Source: Vampirovibrionales bacterium
GTDB lineage: Bacteria > Cyanobacteriota > Vampirovibrionia > Vampirovibrionales > Vampirovibrionaceae
DNA length: 64,000 nucleotides
Direction of reading: 5' to 3'
Assembly (NCBI GenBank): GCA_016712355.1
Contig: JADJRF010000005.1
Coordinates: 1,860,001 to 1,924,000, forward strand
Shown: positions 43,349 through 50,968 of the stretch, in pieces
How positions within the stretch are numbered: position 1 is the first letter of the stretch
How the letters are laid out: each line of letters begins with the position of its first letter
Made by a program: the position numbers and the translations under genes
The notes under the pieces: model-generated
The model's database searches: none
What the model saw: the letters and a program-made list of their open reading frames with translations, nothing else
What the model was told of the DNA's origin: nothing

Positions 43349-44290
43349 TCAGTTGCTGGCGGCGGCGCGCATGATAAACGGCAGGCATTCTTCGCGGATG
43401 GTGACGTCGAGAGGCGTCTTGCCGATGACATCGCCGTCCGCCTGAACCGCCGTCACGGGTCGGGTTTTGACGCGCACGCGCTTGCCCCGGAAATGCTCCA
43501 GCGGCAGCAGGGGATTGCTGAAATCCTGCGTCATGAGCTGTAACATACTGGGAATGGCCGCCAGCGGGTTGCTTAGGTCCAGAATGCAGACGTCCAGCCA
43601 TTCATCTTCCAGATTTTCCTGAGAGGGCGTCGAAAAGGGATTGAACGAGGTCAGGAAATCGCGATGGTTAATAATCATGACGCCGCTGGCCTGTCGGCGC
43701 AGGCGCTGGTCGTCGATCCAGATATCCATGGTCATGACGCGGGCCCGAAAAATCTGACGGATGCCCTCTAGCACATAAGCCAGCCCGCCCAGGGCTTTTT
43801 TCCGTTCGGAGGAGGTCTGCTTCATAATCGTCGCGTCGATGCCCACGCCCACGGCCAGCGTGAAAAATTCCCCGTTATTGAGCGCGCCCAGATGCATGCG
43901 GCGTCTCTCGCCGTGAAGCAACACCTCGCAGGCGCCTTCAACCTCTGCGGGGATATTCAGGGCCGAAGCCAGCAAATTGCCAGTCCCCATCGGAATAATG
44001 CCCAAGGCCAGCGGCGCATGCTTTAACGCAATAGGAATCAGCATGCGGGCGGCCCCGTCGCCGCCCACGCCCACCAGCACGTCGGCGGGTTGTTCTGCCA
44101 GCGCGGCCTCGATAACGCCTGCCACCGCTTCTGCCGATTCCGGCGTGACAAAGCGGCAGTCAGCGCCAGCCATTGCTTCGCTGATCTGGCTTTTGAGCGC
44201 ATCAATGCTGTCAACGCCGCTGGCGTTAGGGTTCAACGCGAACAGGTACGAGCGCGCGCCTGCGGCCTCGGGTGATCCCTCTTCTGTCAT
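43349..44290 (-). CDS. Diacylglycerol/lipid kinase (DagK/YegS family)
   Basis: This encodes 313 residues. The catalytic domain has GVGGDGAARM (GGDG at 76-79) for ATP and IIPMGTGNLLA (99-109). The second beta-sandwich domain carries ALNNGEFFTLAVGVGIDA and the closing VQADGDVIGKTPLDV. It should phosphorylate diacylglycerol or a related lipid at the membrane; the exact lipid cannot be read from sequence. AAAGGAAA about 11 bases upstream of ATG 44290 supports this start over the ATG at 44326. Confidence 0.9.
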   Translation of the reverse strand: MTEEGSPEAAGARSYLFALNPNASGVDSIDALKSQISEAMAGADCRFVTPESAEAVAGVIEAALAEQPADVLVGVGGDGAARMLIPIALKHAPLALGIIPMGTGNLLASALNIPAEVEGACEVLLHGERRRMHLGALNNGEFFTLAVGVGIDATIMKQTSSERKKALGGLAYVLEGIRQIFRARVMTMDIWIDDQRLRRQASGVMIINHRDFLTSFNPFSTPSQENLEDEWLDVCILDLSNPLAAIPSMLQLMTQDFSNPLLPLEHFRGKRVRVKTRPVTAVQADGDVIGKTPLDVTIREECLPFIMRAAASN

Positions 44291-44445
44291 AAAAGCGGTT
44301 TCCTTTGCTGCCAGTCTCTGGTGCATGCCTCTTGTGTGGCCCCATTATACGCCTCTTTCGGCGCTCAAATGAACGGGAAGCCCCGGACGATTCTGACAGC
44401 GCCTGCTTTGCCAAGATTTGTAAAAAGGGCGCCGCAGGAGGCAAT

Positions 44446-44474
44446 TTGAATCTTTATATTGTTTTTATTATTTT
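44446..44474 (+). promoter_or_regulatory. Putative promoter for the Gly-rich protein
   Basis: TTGAAT (44446-44451), 17 bases, TATTTT (44469-44474), in an AT-rich stretch 110 bases upstream of the GTG at 44583. Confidence 0.4.
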
Positions 44475-44582
44475 AAGAGAAAGCGAGTTTTACGTTTCTT
44501 TCTAGCCATCGTGTTGCGTTGGGAAGCCTCCATATCTTCCCCCGCGTCCATTTGATATGCATTAGCGAGAGGAGACCACGCA

Positions 44583-45173
44583 GTGAGCAGCGGCATTCCA
44601 GTAACTGGCGCAGGTCAGCTCAATTATTTCAATTATCCGTGGTTAAAAGGCCAATACTCCTATGAGGTGTATAAGCCCTGGGACAACATGAACCTCAATT
44701 ATCCCCTGCTGGCCCAGTCGATGACGGTTGGCCAGTTGATGAACGGTCCTGTCAACAATTCTCGACTGTTGAACGAATTTGGCATTCTCAATATGCCCCA
44801 GACTTCCGGCGGCTTTGGCGGCGGCGGCGGTATGTCGGGCGGATTAAGCAACCCGTTTGATATTTTTGGCGGCGGCGGTTTTGGCGCAGGCTTTGGCGCG
44901 GGCGCCGGCGGCGCGGCTGGCTTAGGCGCCGGCGGCGGATTCGCCAATTCCGGGATTCCAACCGGTTTATTGGGCGGCGCTTTCTCGCCTTTCAATAACT
45001 ATTCGCTCGGCGGGCTTTTCCCCAATGCGCCGACGCAATACCCGAACGCCAATTCCCTGTTGACGCTGGATCCGGTCAATCGCGCATCGCTCGCCAATGA
45101 GTGGGGCGCCATGAATATCGGCTTCCAGTTGACCACCGGGATTGCCCCTAAATACTCCCAGTTCTTTATGTAA
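44583..45173 (+). CDS. Glycine-rich protein, unknown
   Basis: This encodes 196 residues from a GTG start with GAGGAG 8-12 bases upstream. There is no classical signal peptide. The first 75 residues are Tyr/Asn/Leu-rich (NYFNYPWLKGQYSYEVYKPW); residues about 76-120 are a Gly/Ala/Phe low-complexity block with runs such as GGFGGGGG and GAGFGAGAGGA; the last 60 residues return to Asn/Pro/Leu-rich sequence. The layout resembles surface or structural proteins with a flexible centre. It is monocistronic. I recognise no family. Confidence 0.7.
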   Translation: MSSGIPVTGAGQLNYFNYPWLKGQYSYEVYKPWDNMNLNYPLLAQSMTVGQLMNGPVNNSRLLNEFGILNMPQTSGGFGGGGGMSGGLSNPFDIFGGGGFGAGFGAGAGGAAGLGAGGGFANSGIPTGLLGGAFSPFNNYSLGGLFPNAPTQYPNANSLLTLDPVNRASLANEWGAMNIGFQLTTGIAPKYSQFFM

Positions 45174-45332
45174 CCCGACTCTTTCTCCGTATTCGCCACG
45201 GTCTTGGCCCGTACCATCTCGTTGCCCGCGCCGGGGTTCGGGGTTCTCTGGCGAATTTCGGGCGCTGCGGACCAAGGACCATTTCGGAAGGCGTTCGTCC
45301 TGGCTTCAGGACGGGCGCTTTTCGACATCTGG

Positions 45333-45380
45333 GATATAAAATGCGCAGGGGGCGCTGGCTATTCCAGACGCCCCCTGTGC
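45333..45380 (-). terminator. Terminator after hcp
   Basis: Read on the minus strand, a long GC-rich stem (arms about 45344-45357 and 45366-45380, core GCAGGGGGCG / CGCCCCCTGTGC) ends in ATTTTATAT. It lies just beyond the hcp stop at 45395. Confidence 0.75.
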
Positions 45381-45394
45381 GAGATGCTTTGTTG

Positions 45395-47044
45395 TTAGGC
45401 GCGCGTGGCGGCCAGATCGGTTTCCACAGCGCCGGTTTTCATGATGTTGAAGTTGCTGACCAGCAGCTCCAGCACGTTGGGCGAGATAAACGCCGGCAGC
45501 GCCGGCCCCAGACGGATATTGCGCAGTCCCAGGTGCAGCAGGGTCAGCAACACGGCGACCGCTTTCTGTTCGAACCACGACACGACCAGCGACAGGGGCA
45601 GGCTGTTGACGTCCGTGTCCAGCGCTTCGGCCAGCGCCACGGCGATTTTGACCGCCGAGTAGCTGTCATTGCACTGGCCCAAATCGAGCAGGCGCGGAAT
45701 GCCTTCAATATCGCCGAATTCGAGCTTGTTGAAGCGATATTTGCCGCATCCCATGGTGAGGATCACGCTGTCATCGCCGGTGGAGGTCGCAAAGCGGGTG
45801 AAGTAATCGCGGTAGGATTCCGCGCCGTCGCAGCCGCCAATCACGTAGAAGTGATTGATTTTACCGGCCTTGACCAGTTCCAGCACCTTGTCGGCCACGC
45901 TCAGCACCGCGTTATGACCAAAGCCCACGGTGATGAATTGCTCGGGTACGTCCGCCGGGAAACCGGGCATTTCCAGCGCGCGCGCGATGAGTTTGCTGTA
46001 GTCGTAGCCCTCGATATGCTGCACGCCTTCCCAGCCGACGACATCCATCGTGAAGATGCGGTCGTTGTACTCGCGCAGGGGCTCTTTGAGGCAGTTGGTC
46101 GTCATCAGAATGGCGCCGGGGAATTCGGCGAATTCCCGCTGCTGATTCTGCCAGGGGCCGCCGTAATGCCCAATCAGGTGAGAAAAGCGTTTCAGGCCGG
46201 GATAGCCCAGCGCGGGCAGCATTTCGCCATGGGTGTAAACGTTGACGCCTTTGCCTTCGGTCTGCTTGAGCAGCTCGTAGAGGGCTTTGAGGTCATGGCC
46301 GGAGACGACGATGGCTTTGCCCGCTTTTGGCGTCAGACGCGCCTGTGAGGGAACCGGATGGCCGAAGGTCTCAGTATGGGCCCGATCCAGCATTTCCATC
46401 ACGCGCAGATTGCATTCGCCGGTGCGCATGGCCAGCGTTACCAGAACGTCCAGCGGCTGCTCTTCCTTGGTGAGGTAATCGAGCGCTTCATGGACAAAGG
46501 CGTAGACGGCGTCGTCTTCGTAAGACAGCATGCAGGCGTGGTGCGCGTAAGCGGCCAGGCCCTTGATGCCATATACGATAAGTTCCTGCATCGAGCCGAC
46601 GTCCGGGTTCAGTTTGGCCAGACGGTTGGGGATAGACGTCTCTTCGCCCTGTTTCAGAAGGGTGGCGACATCATCGGTAAAGCGCCACTCGGCTGGGCCG
46701 TAGAAAAGCTCGGGCGTTTTACCCTGGGCTTTGCAGGCGTCGGCATAGAGCGTGCGGATGCGCTGGAGCGTGGCATCCAGCTTGCGCAGGTCGGCGACGT
46801 GGGCGTATTTGTCGAAATTGACGTTGGTCAGCGTCAGAAACAGCGAGGCGAAGGTCTCGCGGTTGACCTGGGCGTCGTTCACGCCCAGAGCGCGGGCGCG
46901 ATGGGCGATCATCGAAATGCCTTTAATCGCGTGCAGCATTAAATCTTGCAGGGCGGCGGTTTCCGGCTCCTTGCCGCAGATGCCCATGGTCGTGCAGCCC
47001 GTGCCGCGCGAGGTTTGTTCGCATTGGTAACAAAACATACTCAT
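45395..47044 (-). CDS. hcp: Hybrid-cluster protein / hydroxylamine reductase
   Basis: This encodes 549 residues. Hcp reduces hydroxylamine to ammonia in vitro and acts as a nitric oxide reductase or nitrosylase in vivo under anaerobic conditions. The N-terminal cysteines 5, 8, 17 and 23 have the spacing C-x2-C-x8-C-x5-C of the Desulfovibrio-type class 1 proteins, which hold a [4Fe-4S] cluster. The hybrid-cluster ligands lie in conserved blocks such as GGCDGAE, GCGKYRFN and DLGQCNDSYSA. ATG 47044 follows AAAGGA. An FNR-type palindrome 142 bases upstream suggests induction by low oxygen or nitrosative stress. Confidence 0.97.
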   Translation of the reverse strand: MSMFCYQCEQTSRGTGCTTMGICGKEPETAALQDLMLHAIKGISMIAHRARALGVNDAQVNRETFASLFLTLTNVNFDKYAHVADLRKLDATLQRIRTLYADACKAQGKTPELFYGPAEWRFTDDVATLLKQGEETSIPNRLAKLNPDVGSMQELIVYGIKGLAAYAHHACMLSYEDDAVYAFVHEALDYLTKEEQPLDVLVTLAMRTGECNLRVMEMLDRAHTETFGHPVPSQARLTPKAGKAIVVSGHDLKALYELLKQTEGKGVNVYTHGEMLPALGYPGLKRFSHLIGHYGGPWQNQQREFAEFPGAILMTTNCLKEPLREYNDRIFTMDVVGWEGVQHIEGYDYSKLIARALEMPGFPADVPEQFITVGFGHNAVLSVADKVLELVKAGKINHFYVIGGCDGAESYRDYFTRFATSTGDDSVILTMGCGKYRFNKLEFGDIEGIPRLLDLGQCNDSYSAVKIAVALAEALDTDVNSLPLSLVVSWFEQKAVAVLLTLLHLGLRNIRLGPALPAFISPNVLELLVSNFNIMKTGAVETDLAATRA

Positions 47045-47372
47045 GATGAGGGGGTCCTTTTCTATCAACACATTCCAGGAACAAATTCTATGGAACGGCG
47101 CGTTGCGCATCGCAGCGCCTGACCGTGATTGTGGGAATAACTATCCCAGCCTCGTCAGCTTAAGCCGAATCGTTGGCCGGCTGCATTGACTTTAGTCAAC
47201 GCGTCAGACACTTGCCAGGGTATTGGCGGCATTTGCCGAATCAAGTCCCTTGCTGCGGGCGTTTTGAGGCGCTTTCGCTCGTTATTCAAGTTTGAATCGC
47301 CGGGGTCGATAGAGAGACAACTCTCTGTATGCGCGATTTGAGCATTGATGGATAACAGTGAGGGAATTGTGA
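47045..47372. other. Divergent intergenic region hcp / 47373 gene
   Basis: These 328 bases hold the FNR-type operator at 47186-47199 and an AGAGAG-ACAA-CTCTCT inverted repeat at 47311-47326, 47 bases before the plus-strand gene. No RNA gene or convincing -10/-35 pair for either direction stands out. Confidence 0.5.
47186..47199. promoter_or_regulatory. CRP/FNR-family operator upstream of hcp
   Basis: TTGAC-TTTA-GTCAA is a perfect palindrome of the TTGAY-N4-RTCAA type bound by FNR, Dnr/NnrR and HcpR-like regulators. It lies 142 bases upstream of the hcp start. hcp is a known target of such regulators in several phyla. No regulator gene is in the window. Confidence 0.65.
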
Positions 47373-48803
47373 ATGCGATGGAAGAATAGAGACCGTTTTA
47401 TGGGCAGTGCGGCGGTGGAATACACGCTGGGCGCCAGCTTTATGCTAGGCGCTGTCGCCCTGTTCCTGACCCAGAGCCAGTGGATGCCGATGTTGCAGGA
47501 GTTGCAGGCGCGTTATCTGCACGGCGATGTAAAAGAAGCCAAATCAATGAACGTCCGCGCGATGGGCGATATCAGCGATATGAGCGGCGCCGTGCGCAAA
47601 GTCGGCTCGCAACAGATCTGTTTCCAGAGCGGGGTTTGCGTCAATATGCCCCTGATCCCCAATAGCGGCGCTGTTGCGGATACGGCGGGCGGCCTTGGCG
47701 GCGATCTAATCGGCGCCTACGCAAAGAGTTTTCTGGAAATGGCTGAAAAGCTTCAAAAAGAAGACGGAAATCCCAAGACGATTGATCTCTTGAAGAAACT
47801 GGCCGCAGAATTCGAGAAGATCTCTACGAGTTTTACCGAAGCGGAGGAGATTCTCCGAAAATATCAATGTGATATCCGGAATTGCGACGCGTCCTTTTTC
47901 ACGCAGGAAGAGCTGTTTAAGCTGGCGTATTTCTCGTATGAATTGCCAAGAAAAAATTTCCAGAACCTGATTTCCGCCTATTCCAATCTTATGAATTACA
48001 TTGATGGCCATCCGGGCGCCTTAAGAGGTTTTCCAGAGTCCAAAGATCTCATCAATCTGCACTGGAAGCAGGCCTTTGCCGTCGTGAAAGGGGTCGATCT
48101 GTGTCCCCCCAGCTCGTGCAAAATGAAAGGCAGTAAAGAAACCTACGTAACGCCTTTCAATATCCGGACGGAAACCAAATACAACAAGCGCGGCGCAGCG
48201 TATTCCGTGACGAATTATCGGGCCAACGGCGCTAATATGTACCGTAGTTTCACGCTGCCCAATGGAAAATATCGCCAGCAAATCTACATCAACGGCGGCT
48301 GGCAGCCTTATAGCGGCGCCATTCCAGAGGGTCTGGAACAACCGCTGCATATGACGTTTACCGACTTCCACATGACGCCGGCGATGTTCAAGAATCTGGC
48401 CAATCAAATGGCGCAAACCGCTGCCAGCGTTTGCACCAATAATGATCCAGCCAACTGCATTATCAGCGCTTTTCCGGGTGACGAAAGCTGGCTGGATCAA
48501 GAGGATTCCTCTGATCCCGCCGATGATTCCTATGGCGCTTCTACCGGCGGCGGCGGCGGTGGCGCCAACGCTGCTGCGAAAGCAGCCGAGAGAGCAGCCG
48601 AGAAAGCCGCTCGTCAAGCTGAGCGCGAAGCCGAAAAGGCTGCTAGAATAGCGGCCCGAGAAGCTGCGAAGGCCGCTGCGAAGGCTGCCGCAAAGGCTGC
48701 CAGGGCTGCTAACGGTGGCGGCGGCGGTGGTGGCGGCGGTAAAGGCGGCGGTCGTCTGGGTGGTGGCGGTAATAGCGCTACGAACGCCTCAGGGACCTTT
48801 TAA
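47373..48803 (+). CDS. Long protein with TadE/Flp-like N-terminus and Ala-Lys/Gly tail
   Basis: This encodes 476 residues; GAGGGAA precedes the ATG. The start, DRFMGSAAVEYTLGASFMLGAVALF, resembles TadE/Flp-type anchors: a basic stretch, a Gly, Glu at the fifth following position, and one hydrophobic helix. The middle (about 75-385) is a folded-looking domain with seven or eight cysteines in pairs (ICFQSGVCV, KYQCDIRNCD, DLCPPSSCK, SVCTNNDPANC). The last 90 residues are an Ala/Lys/Arg/Glu heptad-like helix followed by Gly runs. It is probably a membrane-anchored extracytoplasmic protein. Function unknown. GC falls in the middle section. Confidence 0.75.
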   Translation: MRWKNRDRFMGSAAVEYTLGASFMLGAVALFLTQSQWMPMLQELQARYLHGDVKEAKSMNVRAMGDISDMSGAVRKVGSQQICFQSGVCVNMPLIPNSGAVADTAGGLGGDLIGAYAKSFLEMAEKLQKEDGNPKTIDLLKKLAAEFEKISTSFTEAEEILRKYQCDIRNCDASFFTQEELFKLAYFSYELPRKNFQNLISAYSNLMNYIDGHPGALRGFPESKDLINLHWKQAFAVVKGVDLCPPSSCKMKGSKETYVTPFNIRTETKYNKRGAAYSVTNYRANGANMYRSFTLPNGKYRQQIYINGGWQPYSGAIPEGLEQPLHMTFTDFHMTPAMFKNLANQMAQTAASVCTNNDPANCIISAFPGDESWLDQEDSSDPADDSYGASTGGGGGGANAAAKAAERAAEKAARQAEREAEKAARIAAREAAKAAAKAAAKAARAANGGGGGGGGGKGGGRLGGGGNSATNASGTF

Positions 48804-48819
48804 GAGTAAGCAGCAAGCT

Positions 48820-48866
48820 GATAGCGCCTTGTTCGCCGGGAAACTCCCGGAGAATGGGGCGTTATC
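48820..48866 (+). terminator. Nested hairpin after the TadE/Flp-like gene
   Basis: Outer arms GATAGCGCC (48820-48828) / GGCGTTATC (48858-48866), with one G-U, and inner arms CCGGGA (48836-48841) / TCCCGG (48845-48850) are separated by symmetric 7-base internal loops. There is no T-run, so it may be a processing signal or part of the leuB leader rather than a simple terminator. Confidence 0.4.
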
Positions 48867-48987
48867 GCTTAGGAGCGTCCTGGCTTGAAAATGCCCCCTG
48901 CAGGAGGCGATCGCCCTCTGGCGTCGTTATCCGGCTTGTGGTTTGATAAATGCCGAGCGCCCGCCGCAGCACAGGAGAATTGCCGCT

Positions 48988-50082
48988 ATGACTACCCCCG
49001 CCTACGCTATCGCCGTTCTGCCCGGAGACGGCATCGGACCCGAGATTGTGGAGCAGGCTGTTAAAACGCTCAAAGCCGTGGAGCGTAAATTCGGCGTCTC
49101 GTTTACGCTGGAATACGCGCCCATCGGCGGCGCGGGTATCGACAGCGACGGCGCGCCCCTGCCGGAAAAAACGCTTGCGCTGGCAAAATCCGCGGATGCC
49201 GTCTTGCTGGGCGCTGTCGGCGACTATAAATACGACCAGCTCGACCCGGCAATTCGCCCGGAACAAGGCTTGTTACAGATTCGCAAGGCGTTGGGGCTGT
49301 TTGCTAATCTGCGGCCGGTCAAGGCGCACAAGGCCCTGCTGCACGCCTCCACGCTGAAGTCTGAGATTGTTGACGGCATCGACATCATGGTCGTTCGCGA
49401 GCTTACCGGCGGGCTGTATTTTGGACAACCCAAGCGCCGCGAGGCCGATTTTGCGCTGGATACCATGAGTTACGCGCGCGCGGAAATTGAACGCATTGCC
49501 CACGCGGCCTTCAAGCTGGCCAAAACCCGCCGCTCGCAAGTCACGTCTGTCGACAAGGCCAACGTGCTGGCCACCTCGCAGCTCTGGCGCGAGATTGTCA
49601 TTGAAGTCGCCGCCCAATACCCCGGCGTTACGCTTGATCACATGTACGTCGATAACGCCTCGATGCAGTTGATTCGCAATCCCAGGCAATTTGACGTACT
49701 TCTGACCGAGAATACCTTTGGCGACATTTTGTCGGATGAAGCCTCGATGCTCACCGGCTCGCTGGGCATGTTGCCGAGCGCCAGTCTGGGCGAGGGCAAA
49801 CACGCGATGTACGAGCCCTCTCACGGGTCTGCGCCCAAGTACGCCGGACAGGACAAGGTTAATCCCATTGCGCAGATTCTGTCGGCGGCGATGATGCTGG
49901 AGCATTCGTTTGCGATGCCGCAAGCGGCCCGGCAGATCGAACAGGCGGTCTCCCACGCGCTGGATGCAGGCTACCGCACGTATGACATCGCCGAGAGCGG
50001 CGCGCGCGTGGTCGGCACGTCGCAAATGGGGGATGCGGTTGCCGAAGCGCTGTTGGCGTTGCCCGAGACAGTTTCGGTATAA
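48988..50082 (+). CDS. leuB: 3-isopropylmalate dehydrogenase
   Basis: This encodes 364 residues. It oxidatively decarboxylates 3-isopropylmalate to 2-oxoisocaproate with NAD+ in leucine synthesis. IAVLPGDGIGPEI, LLGAVGD, VRELTGGLYFG, TSVDKANVLATSQLWR, MYVDNASMQLIRNP and NTFGDILSDEASMLTGSLGMLPSASLG are all conserved. AGGAGAA (48973) points to ATG 48988. No leuA or leuCD genes are adjacent. An esterase gene follows after 33 bases. Confidence 0.97.
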   Translation: MTTPAYAIAVLPGDGIGPEIVEQAVKTLKAVERKFGVSFTLEYAPIGGAGIDSDGAPLPEKTLALAKSADAVLLGAVGDYKYDQLDPAIRPEQGLLQIRKALGLFANLRPVKAHKALLHASTLKSEIVDGIDIMVVRELTGGLYFGQPKRREADFALDTMSYARAEIERIAHAAFKLAKTRRSQVTSVDKANVLATSQLWREIVIEVAAQYPGVTLDHMYVDNASMQLIRNPRQFDVLLTENTFGDILSDEASMLTGSLGMLPSASLGEGKHAMYEPSHGSAPKYAGQDKVNPIAQILSAAMMLEHSFAMPQAARQIEQAVSHALDAGYRTYDIAESGARVVGTSQMGDAVAEALLALPETVSV

Positions 50083-50115
50083 ACGCGAGCGTTTGACGCC
50101 GTTAGAGATGCTGAT

Positions 50116-50862
50116 ATGACGACGGGCATCCTGCTGATTCACGGTATGCTGGGGTCGCCGCGTGAATTTGACGCGGTGGAAGCCGCTTTCCGGCAACAAG
50201 GCTATGTCACCCGGGCCATCAGCCTGCTGGGGCATGGCAAGCGACGCGATCGCCCCTTGCGCGAATTTTCGGCGGAAGCCATGGTGCAACGGGCCATCGC
50301 CGATTATCACGCTTTTGCGGAAAAGAGCGGCGCGGATCGCATTGTCGTCATCGGTCATTCTCTGGGCGGGGTGTGCGCATTGAGCATTGCCGCAGAGAAT
50401 CCGCCTTGTCTGGCGGGCGTGGCGTCGTTGTCGGCGCCTTGCAGTCTGGCCTATACAATTAACTATCATTGGGGCGTGTTCCGCGTGCCGCCGTGGTCGC
50501 TGTTGCGCGGCCTGTTTTATCTTGCCGATCAGGTCACGGGCTTTGAACGGCCACAGCTTCGCCCCTGGGAATACGCGCGTATCGCCCGAGAAGGCAGCGA
50601 CCTGCTGGCGCGCTTCGCCCAACGACTGCCAGAAATCCGCGTTCCTACGCTGTTGGCGCATTCTCCTTGCGATTTGGTTATTCCGTTTGGCGAGATGGCC
50701 CGCCTGGCCGAGGCGCTGGTTCACAGTCCTCGGGTCGAGACGCATGCGCTGGAGCGGTGCGGGCATCAGGTGTTCCCGGTGTCGGGGGAATCACGCCGCA
50801 CGCTGGAAATTCTCAGCGGATTTACCCACTCGCTGGTCGGCGATTCTATCGTCCAAAGGTAA
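50116..50862 (+). CDS. Alpha/beta-hydrolase (carboxylesterase/monoacylglycerol lipase type)
   Basis: This encodes 248 residues. ILLIHGMLGSPREF forms the oxyanion region, GHSLGG at 80-85 carries the nucleophile Ser82, Asp186 lies in AHSPCDLVIPF and His217 in GHQVF. The sequence is closest in design to the EST/Est30 carboxylesterases that hydrolyse short-chain esters or monoglycerides. It has no signal peptide, so it is cytosolic. It lies between leuB and the K+ transporter, possibly in one transcript. Confidence 0.88.
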   Translation: MTTGILLIHGMLGSPREFDAVEAAFRQQGYVTRAISLLGHGKRRDRPLREFSAEAMVQRAIADYHAFAEKSGADRIVVIGHSLGGVCALSIAAENPPCLAGVASLSAPCSLAYTINYHWGVFRVPPWSLLRGLFYLADQVTGFERPQLRPWEYARIAREGSDLLARFAQRLPEIRVPTLLAHSPCDLVIPFGEMARLAEALVHSPRVETHALERCGHQVFPVSGESRRTLEILSGFTHSLVGDSIVQR

Positions 50863-50968
50863 GCGCGGGCGCGTTTTGCATATCCGCCGGTTGCATCCGG
50901 CGCGCCGTCCCGGTATTCTGCCCGCAGACAGGACGCGGCGCAACGCCAAGACAGAGGACGCAGAGGCG

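Noticed and set aside
42266..43601. Minus-strand frames with repeated peptides across array 2
   Set aside because: The peptide repeats follow the DNA period; one frame reads into the antisense or alternative frame of the lipid kinase gene. Not real genes.
50387..50968. Upstream extension of the K+ transporter frame
   Set aside because: It runs through the esterase gene in another frame and lacks homology; ATG 50969 has a ribosome binding site and begins the conserved region.
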